From: Epiperipatus broadwayi
Taxonomy: Eukaryota > Onychophora > Udeonychophora > Euonychophora > Peripatidae
Direction: 5' to 3'
DNA length: 64,000 nucleotides
NCBI GenBank assembly: GCA_028023455.1
Contig: JAQFVV010012396.1
Span: 3,540,156 to 3,604,155, forward strand
Within the stretch, counting starts at the first letter, position 1; every line of letters begins with the position of its first letter. Below are positions 1 through 12,593 of this stretch, piece by piece. The position numbers and the translations under genes are program-made. The notes under the pieces were generated by a model, which made no database searches, was not told the DNA's origin, and saw only the letters and a program-made list of their open reading frames with translations.

Positions 1-110
1 TTTATTTGTATCAGATAAATAATTTTTTATCGTGTTAGGATAGCGGCGGCGACACATAAAATGGTCTGTGGGCACCATGGTGCTCGCGGGCATAGGGTTG
101 GGGACCCCTG
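1..110. mobile_element. hAT-like DNA transposon, right end only
   Basis: The stretch ends at 110 in a sequence whose reverse complement begins CAGGGGTCCCCAACC, the typical terminal inverted repeat of hAT/Charlie-type elements. Inward of it lies a GC-rich subterminal part, and the rest of the element lies outside the window. The expected 8-bp target duplication would begin at 111, but only one side is visible, so it cannot be tested. No transposase coding is seen. The superfamily call rests on the terminal motif alone. Confidence 0.6.
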
Positions 111-2251
111 CCTTAAAGTATGTGTTTCATATTTATTTGCAATTTTAAATATGCAATATATATATATGCACTCATATATTTTTTAATGTATATATAAACA
201 AAAGCATACAAAATCGCATATTCTTATATTATTTGCATATATAATTTTAGTTTTTGTATACAATTTTAACTTCTCTATTATTAAAATTATAAATATTTTA
301 ACTACATACATCAACATTATTCATTATTTAGAGAACAAAAAAAAATGAAAAAAGTGAGACTGTGCACCATTTTTAAAATCAGATCTCATAATGAAAAAAA
401 TATTATTTCTTTATCCTTTTCATACAAATTTACAAAGAGAAATCATCCATTAGAGAAATTGATAAAATCAGCGTTTGTTTATGAAAGCGTGCAACTAAAT
501 GTATTTAATAAATTTCTATATAAACTATTTATAAGCTTTTAAAATGAGGTTTTTGAATTTTATCAAACTAGCAATATTTTTGAGTAATAAAATATTCAAT
601 AATTATGCATTAAATAATCTATTTCACATTTTTATTCATTAGGTTAATGCACTAAAAACGCCGAGCTTTTAAAAAAAAATAATTTAATTTTTACAAAATA
701 AAGGATTTTGTTATTAAACTTTTACGACAATACTTTTAATTTTTATATAAGTAAACGGATGGCTTTATTACCAGGGAGTTCATATAAAGTTCGAGCACCG
801 GGAATGCCAGAACTGAAATCGATCCGAGAACCACGCTTCAAAAGCTGACATTTTATCATTGCATTAAACCGATGCATAACAAAATGAGGTTGTCGGGAAT
901 AGGAATATAAGAATTATGGGATAGAAGAGAAGGTAACGAAAAGCGGAGAAACGACGGTGACAAAAGTAAAAATTCCGAATAAGATAAAATATTCGTAAAT
1001 AAGTATAGGGAAGGGATTATAAACCATTTAAATGTTATTCTGATATTGTTTATCTGATTTTTTCTTTTTTATCGCTTTGATTTTTAAATTCAACAACAAC
1101 AAAAAAAACTTCACAGTCAATTAAATTTTAATTATTCTAAGGTTCTAGCAGACCACTTCATAATAACTAGGAGCAAAAGTTATCGTCAATTTGAAGAGTT
1201 GAAGAAAAAAAAAAGATTCAGAAGTAAAAGTTAAATCTTTATTAGAACATTTGAATATATTAAAAATATTTAGTAATAATATATAAATTAAAAAAAAAAA
1301 CTATTTGTATATATTTTCAAAAAATGTATATAAATGGCATAGACATATTTATTAATAATTCTGTACTGTATATGTTACTTTAAAACGAGTACTGTGCTCA
1401 AACTTCGATGAGTTTCATAAGTGACGGATAATGGAATAACATTCATATATGAAGATTAACTGTGAATAAAATACACACTACCCAACTAGGAGTACCTTTT
1501 GCCTTACTAGAATAGGATGTTAGTTTATTAAAGGTTAAATATTGTTTCCAATACAAGCAGTTTTTTTATTCCTATTTCCTTTACTACCTTTAGAGCTAGT
1601 TGTCACAAGCCTATCATGACATTAATATTCACTCTATATTAACTGAGAAAATGGGAATCTGCTTTGTGTAATCACTGTCACATCTTTCAATTATAATACA
1701 CAACAATTTCGATTCTAACTTTTTTTTTTGTTAAGCTCAATGAAGTTCCCCAAAATTAAAAAAAACAGTGATGGAAACAAGTTTAATTAACTGATAATTC
1801 TAAGTTGTGTTTTTTTCTTGAGTCAATACCATTACTCATGAGTTGGGTTTGATCTGTCTTGAGACAGGAGTTTTAGCTTGGCAAAGATTGTATGTTAAGG
1901 CAGACTAATTTAGATATTCTGCCTAGCATGGAAGTGGATGAAATTTAGAAAATCTAGTCTAATAATGTGCTATATCATATAGTTTAGTTAGGTTGTTATA
2001 CTTGGTAATTTATTTATTAAAGGAATAGAAGTAATAATATTACCAACAATAATGGTAGCAGCAGCACCAAAAATAAGTTCTATAATTTTTTTTAAAAATA
2101 AATATGTGACATGTGAAAACTTTTTTGATACAAGTTCTTCAAGACCTGAATGAAGGAAAGTATTAGTGACTAAATAATTGTCAATATTAAAGTTTGATGT
2201 AGATGTTGTTAATGAAACATATGCTTTAAGAGAAATGAAGTTTATATGCAT
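111..2251. other. AT-rich DNA without recognised gene
   Basis: Two short open frames (345-542 plus, 1988-2251 minus) have biased, low-complexity composition and no recognisable domain, so I do not call them genes. Bases 755-960 are noticeably less AT-rich than the surroundings and hold no long open frame; they may be a remnant of an unrecognised repeat. Nothing else is supported. Confidence 0.5.
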
Positions 2252-2493
2252 TGCTTATAATAACTTCTTTCATATACACCTTAATGCAATTTTTTTTTAA
2301 AATAACACTTCTTTATTTTCCTGACAGTTTTGATTGTCCAACAGTCTTCATCAGAGCTTTTTTTAGAATAGAGGAAGTTTGAAAAAGCTCTGATGAAGAC
2401 TGCTGGACAGTTGAAACTGTCAGGAAAATAAAGAAGTTTTATTAAAATTTTTTTTTTGCATTAAAGTGTATATGAAAGAAGTTATTATAAGCA
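2252..2493. repeat. Fold-back (inverted repeat) element
   Basis: A left arm from 2252 to about 2363 is the near-perfect reverse complement of a right arm from about 2381 to 2493, leaving only a short spacer. Both arms carry the same core, in which TCTGATGAAGACTG is followed by a cytosine-guanine-rich hairpin and AACTGTCAGGAAAATAAAG. The arrangement resembles two head-to-head copies of a short element. The core matches the hammerhead-like sequence of Penelope-like terminal repeats, so this may be a relic of paired Penelope-type ends rather than a DNA-transposon MITE. Confidence 0.75.
2386..2426 (+). ncRNA. Hammerhead-ribozyme-like motif (right arm of fold-back)
   Basis: CTGATGA (2390-2396) fits the conserved CUGANGA core. 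It is followed by one extra A, a hairpin GACTG-CTGGA-CAGTT that can form stem II, then GAAA (2413-2416) and CTGTC, giving a minimal stem III and a UC cleavage site after 2421. Stem I is poor, with only about two pairs beside the core. The left-arm copy on the minus strand has AAAA instead of GAAA, so it lacks the invariant G12. This is probably a degenerate Penelope-type hammerhead; activity is doubtful. Confidence 0.4.
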
Positions 2494-3379
2494 GTATATA
2501 TGAATATATGAATAAATGCAAAGAAAGTAAAGAAGAAGAATAAGAGTATATACTTCTAATAATAAGAAATGAAGTTTAATAGAACAGTTAGATAGCTACA
2601 AATTTTTTTGGAAGAGCTGTTTAACCAGAAAAAGGATTTCCTGTAAAGTCTAATTTAATATACTCTATTATTGGAATGCCTTGATGTATAAATGAAAGGT
2701 TACTGATATTAAAACTTGGCTTGCTCATTTTATTAGGGCATATGCTTCAATATTAGATGGTGTTAGAGAATTTAGGGACATAAAATTTTTATTCCATTCT
2801 TAATAGCATATTTACATTGAAATCATTAATATTCTAAATCTGGTCTCTGGATAACTTTGTTTTTATTTATATGTGCATTCTGCAATCAGATCTAGAATGG
2901 CTGATTCACTTTTGTCTATTCTATAGCATATGCTTGATCATTTTGAATTCATTTAATGTCAAAAAATTGAAATAAAAATATATTTATTAATAATAATTCC
3001 AATTAAAATATTTAGATATCAGTACTATTCAAAGAAAAAAAGTGAAGAGGGTGGATTTTTTAAATGAAAGCAGAGGCTAAACACTTAATGGTAGTTGTTG
3101 CACTAGGGTGATCTTGGCTTTTATTAAAATCTTGCAATTAAAAGCCTTAAGTTTATACATAGTTTATTTATCTATTTATTTTTGTAAAATTAAATGAAAT
3201 ATTTGTGGGGTTTTTTGATAAATATATGATCTTCTCTAGAACCTTCATTTAAATGTATTTGTTTTTGGTCAAAAAATAAATAAATAAATTAAATAATATA
3301 AATCTGAAAATGATTATTATTTTTTTAAAAAAAAAAAAAACACTTGCTAGAAAAGTCATAGTTATCATATTTGCCTTTT
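2494..3379. other. AT-rich DNA, no recognised feature
   Basis: I see no open frame of note, no repeat boundary and no RNA signature here. Confidence 0.5.
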
Positions 3380-3467
3380 CTTTAATATGTCAAAGTATCG
3401 GTCAGAAAGCGAACCCCGGGACAACTGCTTGTAAGGCAGCTGTGCCAACCACTCGGCCACTAACTCT
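3380..3467 (-). mobile_element. tRNA-derived SINE (family 1)
   Basis: Read on the minus strand this begins GTTAGTGGCCGAGTGGTTGG, which fits a polymerase III A box of a tRNA-Leu/Ser-like head. About 50 bases on is CGGGGTTCGCTTTC, which fits a B box. The same sequence with the same 3' part (CCGATACTTTGACATA here, CTGATGCTATGACACATGA elsewhere) recurs at 15639-15738 and 29632-29710. It cannot be a functional tRNA because no proper acceptor stem is present. Confidence 0.65.
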
Positions 3468-3970
3468 CAACATATTTGCCATTTTTAAATAACTCATATG
3501 TTACATTTTTAATTTGGAAATATATTCATTATGCGAATGCATTCTTTGCTAATGTGCATTAGTGATAAAAATTTGGTACAGACTTTTACTTGTTGAAGAA
3601 GTAAAGGCCAAAAGAAAACTTTTTATTTTCAATATTTACTTCCCTTGAGCACTCCTTTTATTTATTTGCAAAGTTATTACATTGTTTTTTAAGATGACTT
3701 CAGTTTTTTGAAGTTATAATTTTAATAAATATATAAAATATGTATTTTTAATGAAGAACAAATATTTATTTTTTAGATGTAAATAATTACTAATGAGGCC
3801 AACAAGACTGTCCAAGACATTGCACACTTGAAGACCTTAATTTATATATTAATAAAAATAGTAGACTTTAACCAAAACTTAGCAGGAATAATGGGTTGGG
3901 TACTATAAACTCAAATAGTCTGTGTTCATTTAATTTTTGCTCATTACTTACTTAAGTAAGAAATGGCTAT
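3468..3970. other. AT-rich DNA, no recognised feature
   Basis: No coding or repeat signal is apparent between the SINE and the following dinucleotide repeat. Confidence 0.5.
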
Positions 3971-3974
3971 AAAA

Positions 3975-4047
<73 letters not shown>
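3971..4047. repeat. (TA)n microsatellite with palindromic flank
   Basis: AAAAGCAT is followed by a (TA)n run, then ATGCTTTT and a second (TA)n run. The AAAAGCAT/ATGCTTTT pair makes the first run a perfect hairpin. Confidence 0.9.
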
Positions 4048-4049
<2 letters not shown>

Positions 4050-7000
4050 ACATATATGTATGTTCTCATGTCCCACACATATATTATTTAATTGAGAAAA
4101 AAAATTTCTTTTATATATATATATTTATGTGTACGTATATTATATGTATAATATATAGTTGATAAATTAATAAGTGGTGAATGAATATAATGCTGTAAGA
4201 AATGATATTTTAATATGTTATTTTTCTTATTAAATAATTAATATATTCAGTTATTTAGTTTTATTTCTGTAAAATAAAATGTTAGGAAAGAAAGTGTCAA
4301 ATAAAGTGATCTAGATAAGAGATTGGGATTTGAAAATGTACACGTGCAAAAGAGTGTGAAAGAATAAGAACATCTGTATAAACACAAAAACGCTTTTACA
4401 CCTATTTGTAATGGCTATAGATTGCCAGCTTTGTTGTATTGTTTTTATCTGTATCTAAGATTTTTTTTTTAAAAGAGAGAGGTGCTTTGAGGAAATAAAA
4501 GGTGATTATTAATTTTCTTGTAAAATCGCGATAGTACATCAACTTGTCAAACTCTGATTTTTTATCTTTTATCTCAAGATAAGATATGCAGGTGGTCAGT
4601 TTCTTTGACCAAAGATTGGCAATATAAATGAATAAAAATTTTAAGACAGACACTCAGTATCATTATTATTAGGGAGAGATGTAACTCAGTCATTTATTAA
4701 TTTAGAGACTCACTCAGTCATTATTATTAAACAGAGATGTAACTCTCCCTCAATTTTTTCCTCGTTATTAATGTTGAAAAGGAAAAAAAAGGAAAGTAGG
4801 CGATTTGATTTTTTTTTACTCTTTAAAAATTGAACAAGGGAAAAGAAGGAAAAGACTCTTGTATAAAGTCAAAATAGATGAAGATGTGCGGATATACAAG
4901 TAATCTCCAGAAATATTAATATTGAAAAAAGAGGGAAAATGGAACAAAATTGAATTTATAAGAAGAAGTTATTGACAATTCTATGAAATGAGATTAACAT
5001 ATTTTTCTGAGTATAATACCATGACTCTGCATTGCTAAACCATTTTTTTCTGCTTCCTGATTAATACAGAATGAGTTAAAATCACTAATCTACTGTGGTC
5101 TCATATACCAATCAAATAATAACCAACAAAATGAAAGAGTTTGAAGCCAACCACACAAGCTATATGAAATGCTTCTTTTCTGGCTCCTGGTCTATTCTAG
5201 GCTCATTACCTTTGGATGGATGGAGAAGAGGAAGGAAGAGGAAGAGAAAATGTATAAATTCCATATATAGCCAAGTTTGAAGCCATGAATCAAATTTTTG
5301 TTAAAGTTTACCTCAGTCATCTAAAGTGTCTACAGCGATTATTTTTTTAAAAAAAAAATGGGAGAGACAAGCAAATCCACCAGTACATACTTATTAAAAA
5401 GTATTTATAATAGCTCTTTTTAAAATGGTAGAAGGAAGCCAATCAACAATAAATAATTTTAGAATTAAAGAAACAAGCAAGTCAATTGATTCATGTTTAT
5501 CTTAACAGTATCTGCAATAACTTTCTTTTTTTATGGAGCAAAGACAAGCAGTCTGAAAATTCAAACTCAGGACATTTATAAGAAGTGAAAGTGATCGGGT
5601 AACTATGAACTTTCTTTAACAGATTTTTATTCTTACTTATTAAAAGTAAACCTTAATTTACTGGTCAAAGCAATTTTTCTTTTGATACAGAAACATTAAA
5701 GACTTGTTTATCTATAGTTATTTGCAATATCACACAACATAGCACAAACATAGTTTAAATCTTTAAACTTAAATTTTTCATTATTTTTTTTATATTATAT
5801 ATTGTAATGTTGGAATGTTTTTTTTAAAATTGTTCTTCAGTTGTTAATGATAATGAGCAACCTATAAATATATGCATTTATAATGTTTTTTTTAATTTTA
5901 TCTTGTTGCATATTAAAATTAATATCATGTATTTTATTTTCTTTTGCTAAAAGGTTGCAAAAATATTTTATATATGTAATTTGTGGGTATACATTTTAAA
6001 CATATATGTTAACATTACCGAATGTGTGCATGTGTAACTGCTTATACAAACATGTCAAGGAATAGGTTATATATAAATAGTTTAAATATGAGAAATTATA
6101 AAGCAAGGCTTACATATGAATGGAAGTGAAATAAAACACACAGGATACATATGAAATTTATTTTATGATATAATAAGTTAGGAAAGACTTAAGTAAGCAT
6201 TCCATAAAATGTATTTTTTTAAGCCAGCTTATTTTAAAATATCCAGAAATGACAAACCTATATATTAAGTTTATTTGCTTGTGCTTATATACATTTTTAT
6301 ATTAATTTTTGTATTGAATTAATGTAATAATAAGCCATTTATTTAATTATTGATTTAATTTTAAAGAAAGAAAGAAAGAGTAATAGTATTAATAAAATAT
6401 AATTATATATATCTTATTTGGTGTTCTGAGTTCTTATTAAAAAAAATATTGTTGTGTTTTTCTTGTCATGATTCTATCATTTTAATTCATCATCATTGCT
6501 CACAGTTATTAATTATTATCATTTGTAAATACTGAGCAATCACTTGCTAATATTAAGCGCTCACAAAATGTTAAGTAAACTAGAATGTTGATTTACGTTT
6601 AGGTATTTAAGGGTTAGGCTTGATAATAACCAAGTTTTAATAATTATAGGTGTATAAAGAAAGCTAAAATTATGTTATGCCCATGAATTATGATCATCCT
6701 CATCAAAGATAGATATCGTATTATTGATTAAAATGTTTCAAATAATACTATACAAGAGTTATGATTGCCATCATCATCATTAATAAATTATAATCATTAA
6801 ATCTAATGTTTAGCATAATTAATATATGTAGTAAATAAAGATTTATAGAAAGATGAATATCATGCATAGAGATTCATGATGATCATTCATCATCACTTGT
6901 ATTATTAAATCCTGATTTTAACTATAAAAGTATTTTAGTAAATATCTATAAACTTATATAAATGCTAGTAAGTGTAGTATTTAAATCTCAGTTTGAAATA

Positions 7001-7077
7001 GGATAATTTTTAATAAATGCTTATGAGTTTATAAAGATAAATTTGTTGTTGTGAGTTTATTAATAAGCTATGGCTGG
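4048..7077. other. AT-rich DNA without recognised gene
   Basis: Short open frames at 4402-4653 (minus) and 5095-5280 (plus) show no domain or family resemblance. A short GAAA-rich tract lies near 6364-6380. No supported feature. Confidence 0.5.
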
Positions 7078-7163
7078 TATCATCACTATCACTATTATTA
7101 TCATTATTATTATGATATCATTATTATTATCATTCATCATTATTATCATCATCATTATTATCT
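7078..7163. repeat. ATT/ATC trinucleotide-rich microsatellite
   Basis: A run of imperfect ATT and ATC triplets. It produces a spurious His/Tyr/Ile-rich reading frame at 7051-7242 that should not be called a gene. Confidence 0.85.
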
Positions 7164-9208
7164 TTATATTGTGATAAATAATCTAGCTAAATGGCCATCA
7201 ATATCAATAATGGTCTTCACATGCTTGTTTAGAAGCCATTAAAAGGATTATACATGTCTGTTCATCAATATATGTAAATGAGCTAGCAATGTCTATAAGA
7301 ATCTTTAATCTATAATATAAATTTTGGTAATATTGGGATCTTGTAATTTTATCGATATAGATAAAATGTAAGAATGTCATTTTTTTATTAGTCATCCAAG
7401 TCATGTGTGATTAAAATGTACTGAATGAGTTTGAACTCAGTACACTCTAGACAGATATTTATCTAGATTTAAAACAATCTAGTGGCGCTCGTGGGAAAAC
7501 ACATATACTTAGCTAAACTGAATAAAGAGTGATATAATTCCTTTCCAACTTCATAATATTAACTTTATATAATATATATTTTATAAGTTGTCATGAATAG
7601 CACCAGTGAGTGCATGTGACCATGAATGGTCTTATATGGTTGGAAAGAAGAATAGGAAGGATTCTTTGTTAAAAGAACCTAGTATGGGAGATAAGCATAA
7701 TGCATCTCAGGAATCTCAAAGTGGGTAATTTTATTCAGTTGCTATATTTAATATTCTTTTATTTGATGACAATGGCCAGTATGTTTTATTGTTCAAATGA
7801 CATCCCCAATATTTAGATATTATTAAATCTTTAATGATGATAGTTTTAATTGTCATTGTTGTTATTTTATATGGAGAAATGAGATAACTTATTTATTTCA
7901 TTACTAATGTGACAGAATTAATGTTTAGGATAGTTGCAATCGGGCTATAATGTTATATTTAGTTATTGAATTATGGCAACTATCATTTCATCACTCATCT
8001 ATTTATCTATACTGTGACAATGTTTACTTACTGTTACAAATAACAGATTGGATAAACATATATGTTAATAATGGATCATTTTCTATCAATTTATTATTAT
8101 TTCTGTCGCAAATATCATATCTATCCGTTACAATATATATGAATCAATGCTCATAATAACAGCATTTAATAAATTATATTATAATTAGGAAACAGAATGA
8201 GAAGTTATTATTATGTGAACACTTATAAGTGCAGATTGTTGGATAGATTATAGATCAGTGTATTCCAACAAAAAATAATAATTTCATCAAAAAATAGGTC
8301 TTATTCAGTCATATTTACAATAAAATTGATGCTTGTTCTTTGGAAGTATCTGCTATCCATGCTAAATTTCAACAACTATTAAATACTAAAATTGATAATT
8401 TGGATTTTCAGAATTATCATGTTATTAAGATGTAAAATGTTCTAGTAAAATATGTTATGGATAAAGGTGCATGTATTCTTGGGTTCATTATAAAAAAATA
8501 ATCATGGTAGGTTTTTTCCCAATGTTTTTATTATTAGTGAATTTGATTGAAAGAAAAATCTAGCATTTTTTTGGCAGAATAAATTAAATGTGAAATTGCA
8601 TAATACATAAAGATTGATTGCAGAAGTATAATGGCTAATAAATAGGCTTAATATGATTGTTGGATTAAAACTGCAAAAAAAGGTACAGATTTTTGCCAAT
8701 TGTGATTATGTTAGATAATTTTTTTGATGCATTAAAAGCAACATATAGACCTAAAAAATAGTATTTCAATCCTATTAAATCTATCAATGTCATTCTCTTA
8801 CATAATGACAATGACATTTTTGAACAGGTATAGCAAATATTTTGAATAATAACCCAAGAATTGAAACAAATTTTAATAATTTATTCATTTTATCCACTCA
8901 CTTAGATGTGTATGAAGATATTCAATACTTAGTGAAATCAAAATAGCTTTTTTAAATCTTAAAAATGGAAATTCTGTAGGTTCTGTTGAGAAATGTGGAG
9001 AAATTTAAAATTAAAATTGTAATATGGTAACATAAAAAATATTGGAATTTTTTAAAAGAAATTTATGGATTCAAAAACATTGTAGATCTGGCCTTAAAGA
9101 TGCATCTATTGTTTCATTTTTAAAAAAATAAACAGACAAAATTGCATTAATTGTATTAATATATAATTTTTCTACAGTACAGGCTTTTTCATAACTGCTC
9201 TCCAATAT
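7164..9208. other. AT-rich DNA; distal part may be LINE upstream sequence
   Basis: No clear feature from 7164 to about 9000. Around 9010-9130, plus-strand frames give fragments such as FFKR and IYG followed by a run of serine and leucine. They resemble the linker just before the reverse transcriptase of the LINE relic downstream, but this is weak. Confidence 0.35.
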
Positions 9209-9349
9209 GTAATATATAGGGAGTTTGAACTCAGACTTTCACATGACCCTCAACTATCCATGCTATCTCATACTGCTGACACACTTGATCACACATGTGG
9301 ATAATTGAGGGTTGTGTAAAAATCTGAGTTCAAACCCCTATATATTGCA
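9209..9349. repeat. Inverted pair of tRNA-like SINE fragments (family 2)
   Basis: Two arms, about 9209-9262 and 9296-9349, are reverse complements. Each contains the B-box-like string GAGTTTGAACTC or GAGTTCAAACCC and the adjoining TGAGGGT segment. The plus-oriented arm matches a separate copy at 48693-48744. The pair splits the LINE relic, whose recognisable frame resumes at 9361. Confidence 0.6.
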
Positions 9350-9360
9350 TTAATTATCAT

Positions 9361-10140
9361 GGAATATTATTATTACTGTCCACTGCAGCAAAGATACTTT
9401 CAAAAATTTTGTCAAATAGATTGCTTATAGTTCCAGATGGATAAATACCAGAAACTCTCCATGATTTAACAAACTCAAGAAGCACTACAGATAACAATTT
9501 TGTTGCCATGATAATGCAAGTATTGTGTCAGAACCAAAATAATGATTTACATATTAGTTTTTATTATTTTTGGTAAGGGCATTTGATTCAATTAATCAAA
9601 TTGATGTATGACACTCTTTAAAATTAGATGAATTTCCACTAAAGGTAATTTGTATTATACAGTTTCTACATGATATAATGGAATAAAACATTACCAAAAA
9701 GGCAAAAGCAGACATTTGAAATGAAAACTGATGACAAATAAAAATGTATACTTGCTCCAACATTATTATTATATTTTATGATTGCTATCTTTGGAAAACA
9801 GCTCAATAAATCAAGATTAAGATATAGAGGTTTGTTGGTAGAATTTTTAATTTGAATTATTCAAAACATAAACAAGATTTTTATCACATTGAGTAATGGA
9901 TTTACAGAATATATTGAATATTTTGAATACAACATATAAAGACTTTGGTGTAGCAATTAATATTAAGAAAGTTCAAGTTGTTAAGTGCCAGCAATAGAAT
10001 CTTCAGCAAGTTTTAACTTGGATAATTAACAACTTGAGATTGTTAACTTATTTAAATATTTTAGTAATTTTCATGTGCTGCAGCTACTTTTAATAAATTA
10101 AAAGATAGAATATTTCTATCACAATTACAAAACAATCAAG
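9361..10140 (+). pseudogene. LINE reverse transcriptase relic
   Basis: Translation across frames gives a decayed but ordered reverse transcriptase. It begins with a segment like AAKILSKILSNRL, followed by PETLHDLTNSRSTTDN (cf. the PESQCGFR..RGTTDM segment of LINE enzymes) and ISF in place of the motif-A region. Next are IQFLHDIM and a fragment matching the GVKQGCVLAPTLF block as TCSNII. Then come MDLQNILNILNTTYKDFG and a C-terminal ATFNKLKDRIF. The order and spacing fit the palm and thumb of a non-LTR retrotransposon enzyme. There are many stops and frameshifts, so it is long dead. The clade cannot be fixed; it resembles the jockey/Ingi-like enzymes of invertebrates. Confidence 0.65.
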
Positions 10141-12136
10141 TCAGATGTCACATGACTTAATTTAATAAGTTTGTGTTTACAAATGTTATATATAGAGCTC
10201 GCAAAACAAATTCTTAACAAGCTTTGTAGAATGCCGGTCTGAGGTTGGGGGTCTTCTATCACAATAAAATAATTACTACAACTGGATTTCTGAAATAGAA
10301 TTAACTATATGTAGGGTTGTTATTCAATTTATTTTATTGTGTGGAGATATGACTTTGTATAATATTAAAAATACAATTGAAAAATAATAAGACCCACATA
10401 TATACTTGTTGAATTTCTGTATGTGATATTGTATATTCCACTATTGCAAAATCACATCTTTATTGAGTTAGAAGTGTAATAGACTCTCTAAAAGAATATT
10501 TTATAATGAAATGAGTGTGTTTTTTTATTATAGAGTTAAACCTCCTTTATATTGAAAAACAGATCCTAGAGACATTCTAAAAAAGAAAAATGTTGATTAT
10601 TTTTATTGAAAAGTAATGACAATGGATAGGGTGTATTTAAAAACTACAATCAGACAAAATATTGATGAATTTCAGAAAGAAAAGTTTGCTGCAGATGAAA
10701 TTAAGTCAGCATTACAAATTATCAAATAGCAGAATAAAGAAACTGCATATTCTAAATATGGACATATTTGTGGTTCATAGATAACTTTATATAGTTATTG
10801 TAAAACAATTTATCTCTAGTGTATTATTATTTCTTGTATCTTTTTCTTTTGGAATTGGAATGGTCATACTCAGTAATAAGTGTTTGCTATTGCTAATAAT
10901 AACATACTAAATTTATATATAAAAAAAAAAACATGTCATAAGTGTGTGCTGTAAATCAAGAATTTCCCTATGTACTTGATTCTATAAATATAAAATGAGA
11001 GTTTTTTTATTGCATTGATATTGTTATTAAAACACTAGACAATATATCAGTTTATGTACATATGTCCTCTTTATCTGAAGATAAGGATATGTCTAGGTAT
11101 TAAGACATTATAGATAAATGATAATACCACTAAACAATTTTATTTGATTATTTATTACTAATAGTACTTTACACTACTATTTTTTTCACACAATTCATTT
11201 TATATAACACAATAACAGCCAATAGCCCTAATATCAAATTGGTAGCATTACTAAAAAGAGTCATACCAGGTTAATAAAGTAAAATATTATACTTTTAAAA
11301 AATTTCATACTATTACCTCTATTTACAAATTGGTAATATTACCTTATGGTAATATTTTTTATTACAAGTAAGTAAAGTAGAAACATGTGCTTTGCTAAGT
11401 TGTATGGATTGAATTGTGTGTGTACATTAAACTAGTCAAAAAAAATATGACAATCACTACACAAGCTTGGTAAAGTGGTGCACCATAATTTCAATATAGA
11501 AACATTGATCAAAAACAATAAACATTACATTGTTTAAAATATATTGACACAATTAGAAAAAACAATACTTTGCCCTCAAAATATTTATGCAATGTTTAAA
11601 AAATAGTTTGTGATATTTTGTCTTGTATCTGAGAATTTCTTATATAACTCAGATAATACATTCTTAGTTCCACCACATACATTAACATAGTGATATATAC
11701 TATTTAAATTAAAATCATGCATTTGCAATTAGAGTACTATATATTGCAATGTTGATGAGTAAAATGGGATTGAGATTATATTTCATTAATTATTTGACAA
11801 AGCTGCATTGAGAAGTCAAAATACCATATAATGATGAAGTAATTATTGGAGGGGGGTATTGATATGCATAACTAATTAATTTATTTACAAGCTTGTGAGA
11901 AATGTGATTAACCAATTTTATTTTATGTATTTACAAATATATGAGTATGTTTATTTGATAATTATAATAATATAATCTAGGCTGTGCATGATTTGCTATA
12001 ATAATAGAGTGTCAGACTCTAGAGCTCAAAGTTTACAGCTTGGTTCTCAGTGATTAAACTTCTTGTGAACTTTTGAGAGAAAGAAAAAAGTCATTTATAT
12101 ATTTTTTGATTATATTTATTTATAACATTAAATATT
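10141..12136. other. AT-rich DNA, no recognised gene
   Basis: No long open frame and no clear repeat boundary. The beginning may contain the 3' tail of the preceding LINE relic. Confidence 0.5.
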
Positions 12137-12593
12137 TTATAGTAAATAAGACACCCACTTTCTAGTCATCCTACAATACAATAATAAGGAAGTTGATATC
12201 TATTTTCAAATGTAGTTCTCTTTATATTTTAAGAAGATTCAACCACAGCAAGAGATGTGTTTAAAGACTTTATAGAGAGTTTATCTCTCACATTAAATCC
12301 AGAAAAATTATGCTCTTTCTTCTCAATTACCAATAGTGTTTTACCAAACTACGATTTGAGTTTTCTTGAAGCCAAAATGAATATTTGAGTGAATGAACTT
12401 TTTTAAAATAAATATTTATAATCGTAATAAGAAAGAAGATATCCACTTTCAAATTTAGTTTTCTTTAAAGTTTAAGAAGATTGTCTCTGACAATTACAAC
12501 CTGAGATGTGAAAACTAAATTTAAAAGTGGGTATCCACTTTCTTAATATCATATTGTCCTATGACTAGCAGGGATGTGTCTTATTTACTATAA
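12137..12593. repeat. Inverted-repeat element (MITE-like)
   Basis: The left end reads TTATAGTAAATAAGACAC and the right end GTGTCTTATTTACTATAA, with similarity continuing inward for about 90 bases on each side (CTAGTCAT and a GATATC-containing segment). A block near 12190-12240 is repeated directly near 12430-12480. No coding. The length of about 457 bp is coincidentally that of the satellite unit downstream; the sequences are unrelated. Confidence 0.7.

Noticed and set aside
3380-3467. Functional tRNA-Leu or tRNA-Ser gene
   Set aside because: A and B boxes are present but there is no acceptor stem, and the sequence recurs with a shared non-tRNA tail, so it is a SINE.
7051-7242. His/Tyr-rich small protein
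   Set aside because: It is the translation of an ATT/ATC microsatellite.
11990-12075. tRNA-like SINE with TTGGTTCTCAG as B box
   Set aside because: No A box at the proper distance and no second copy.
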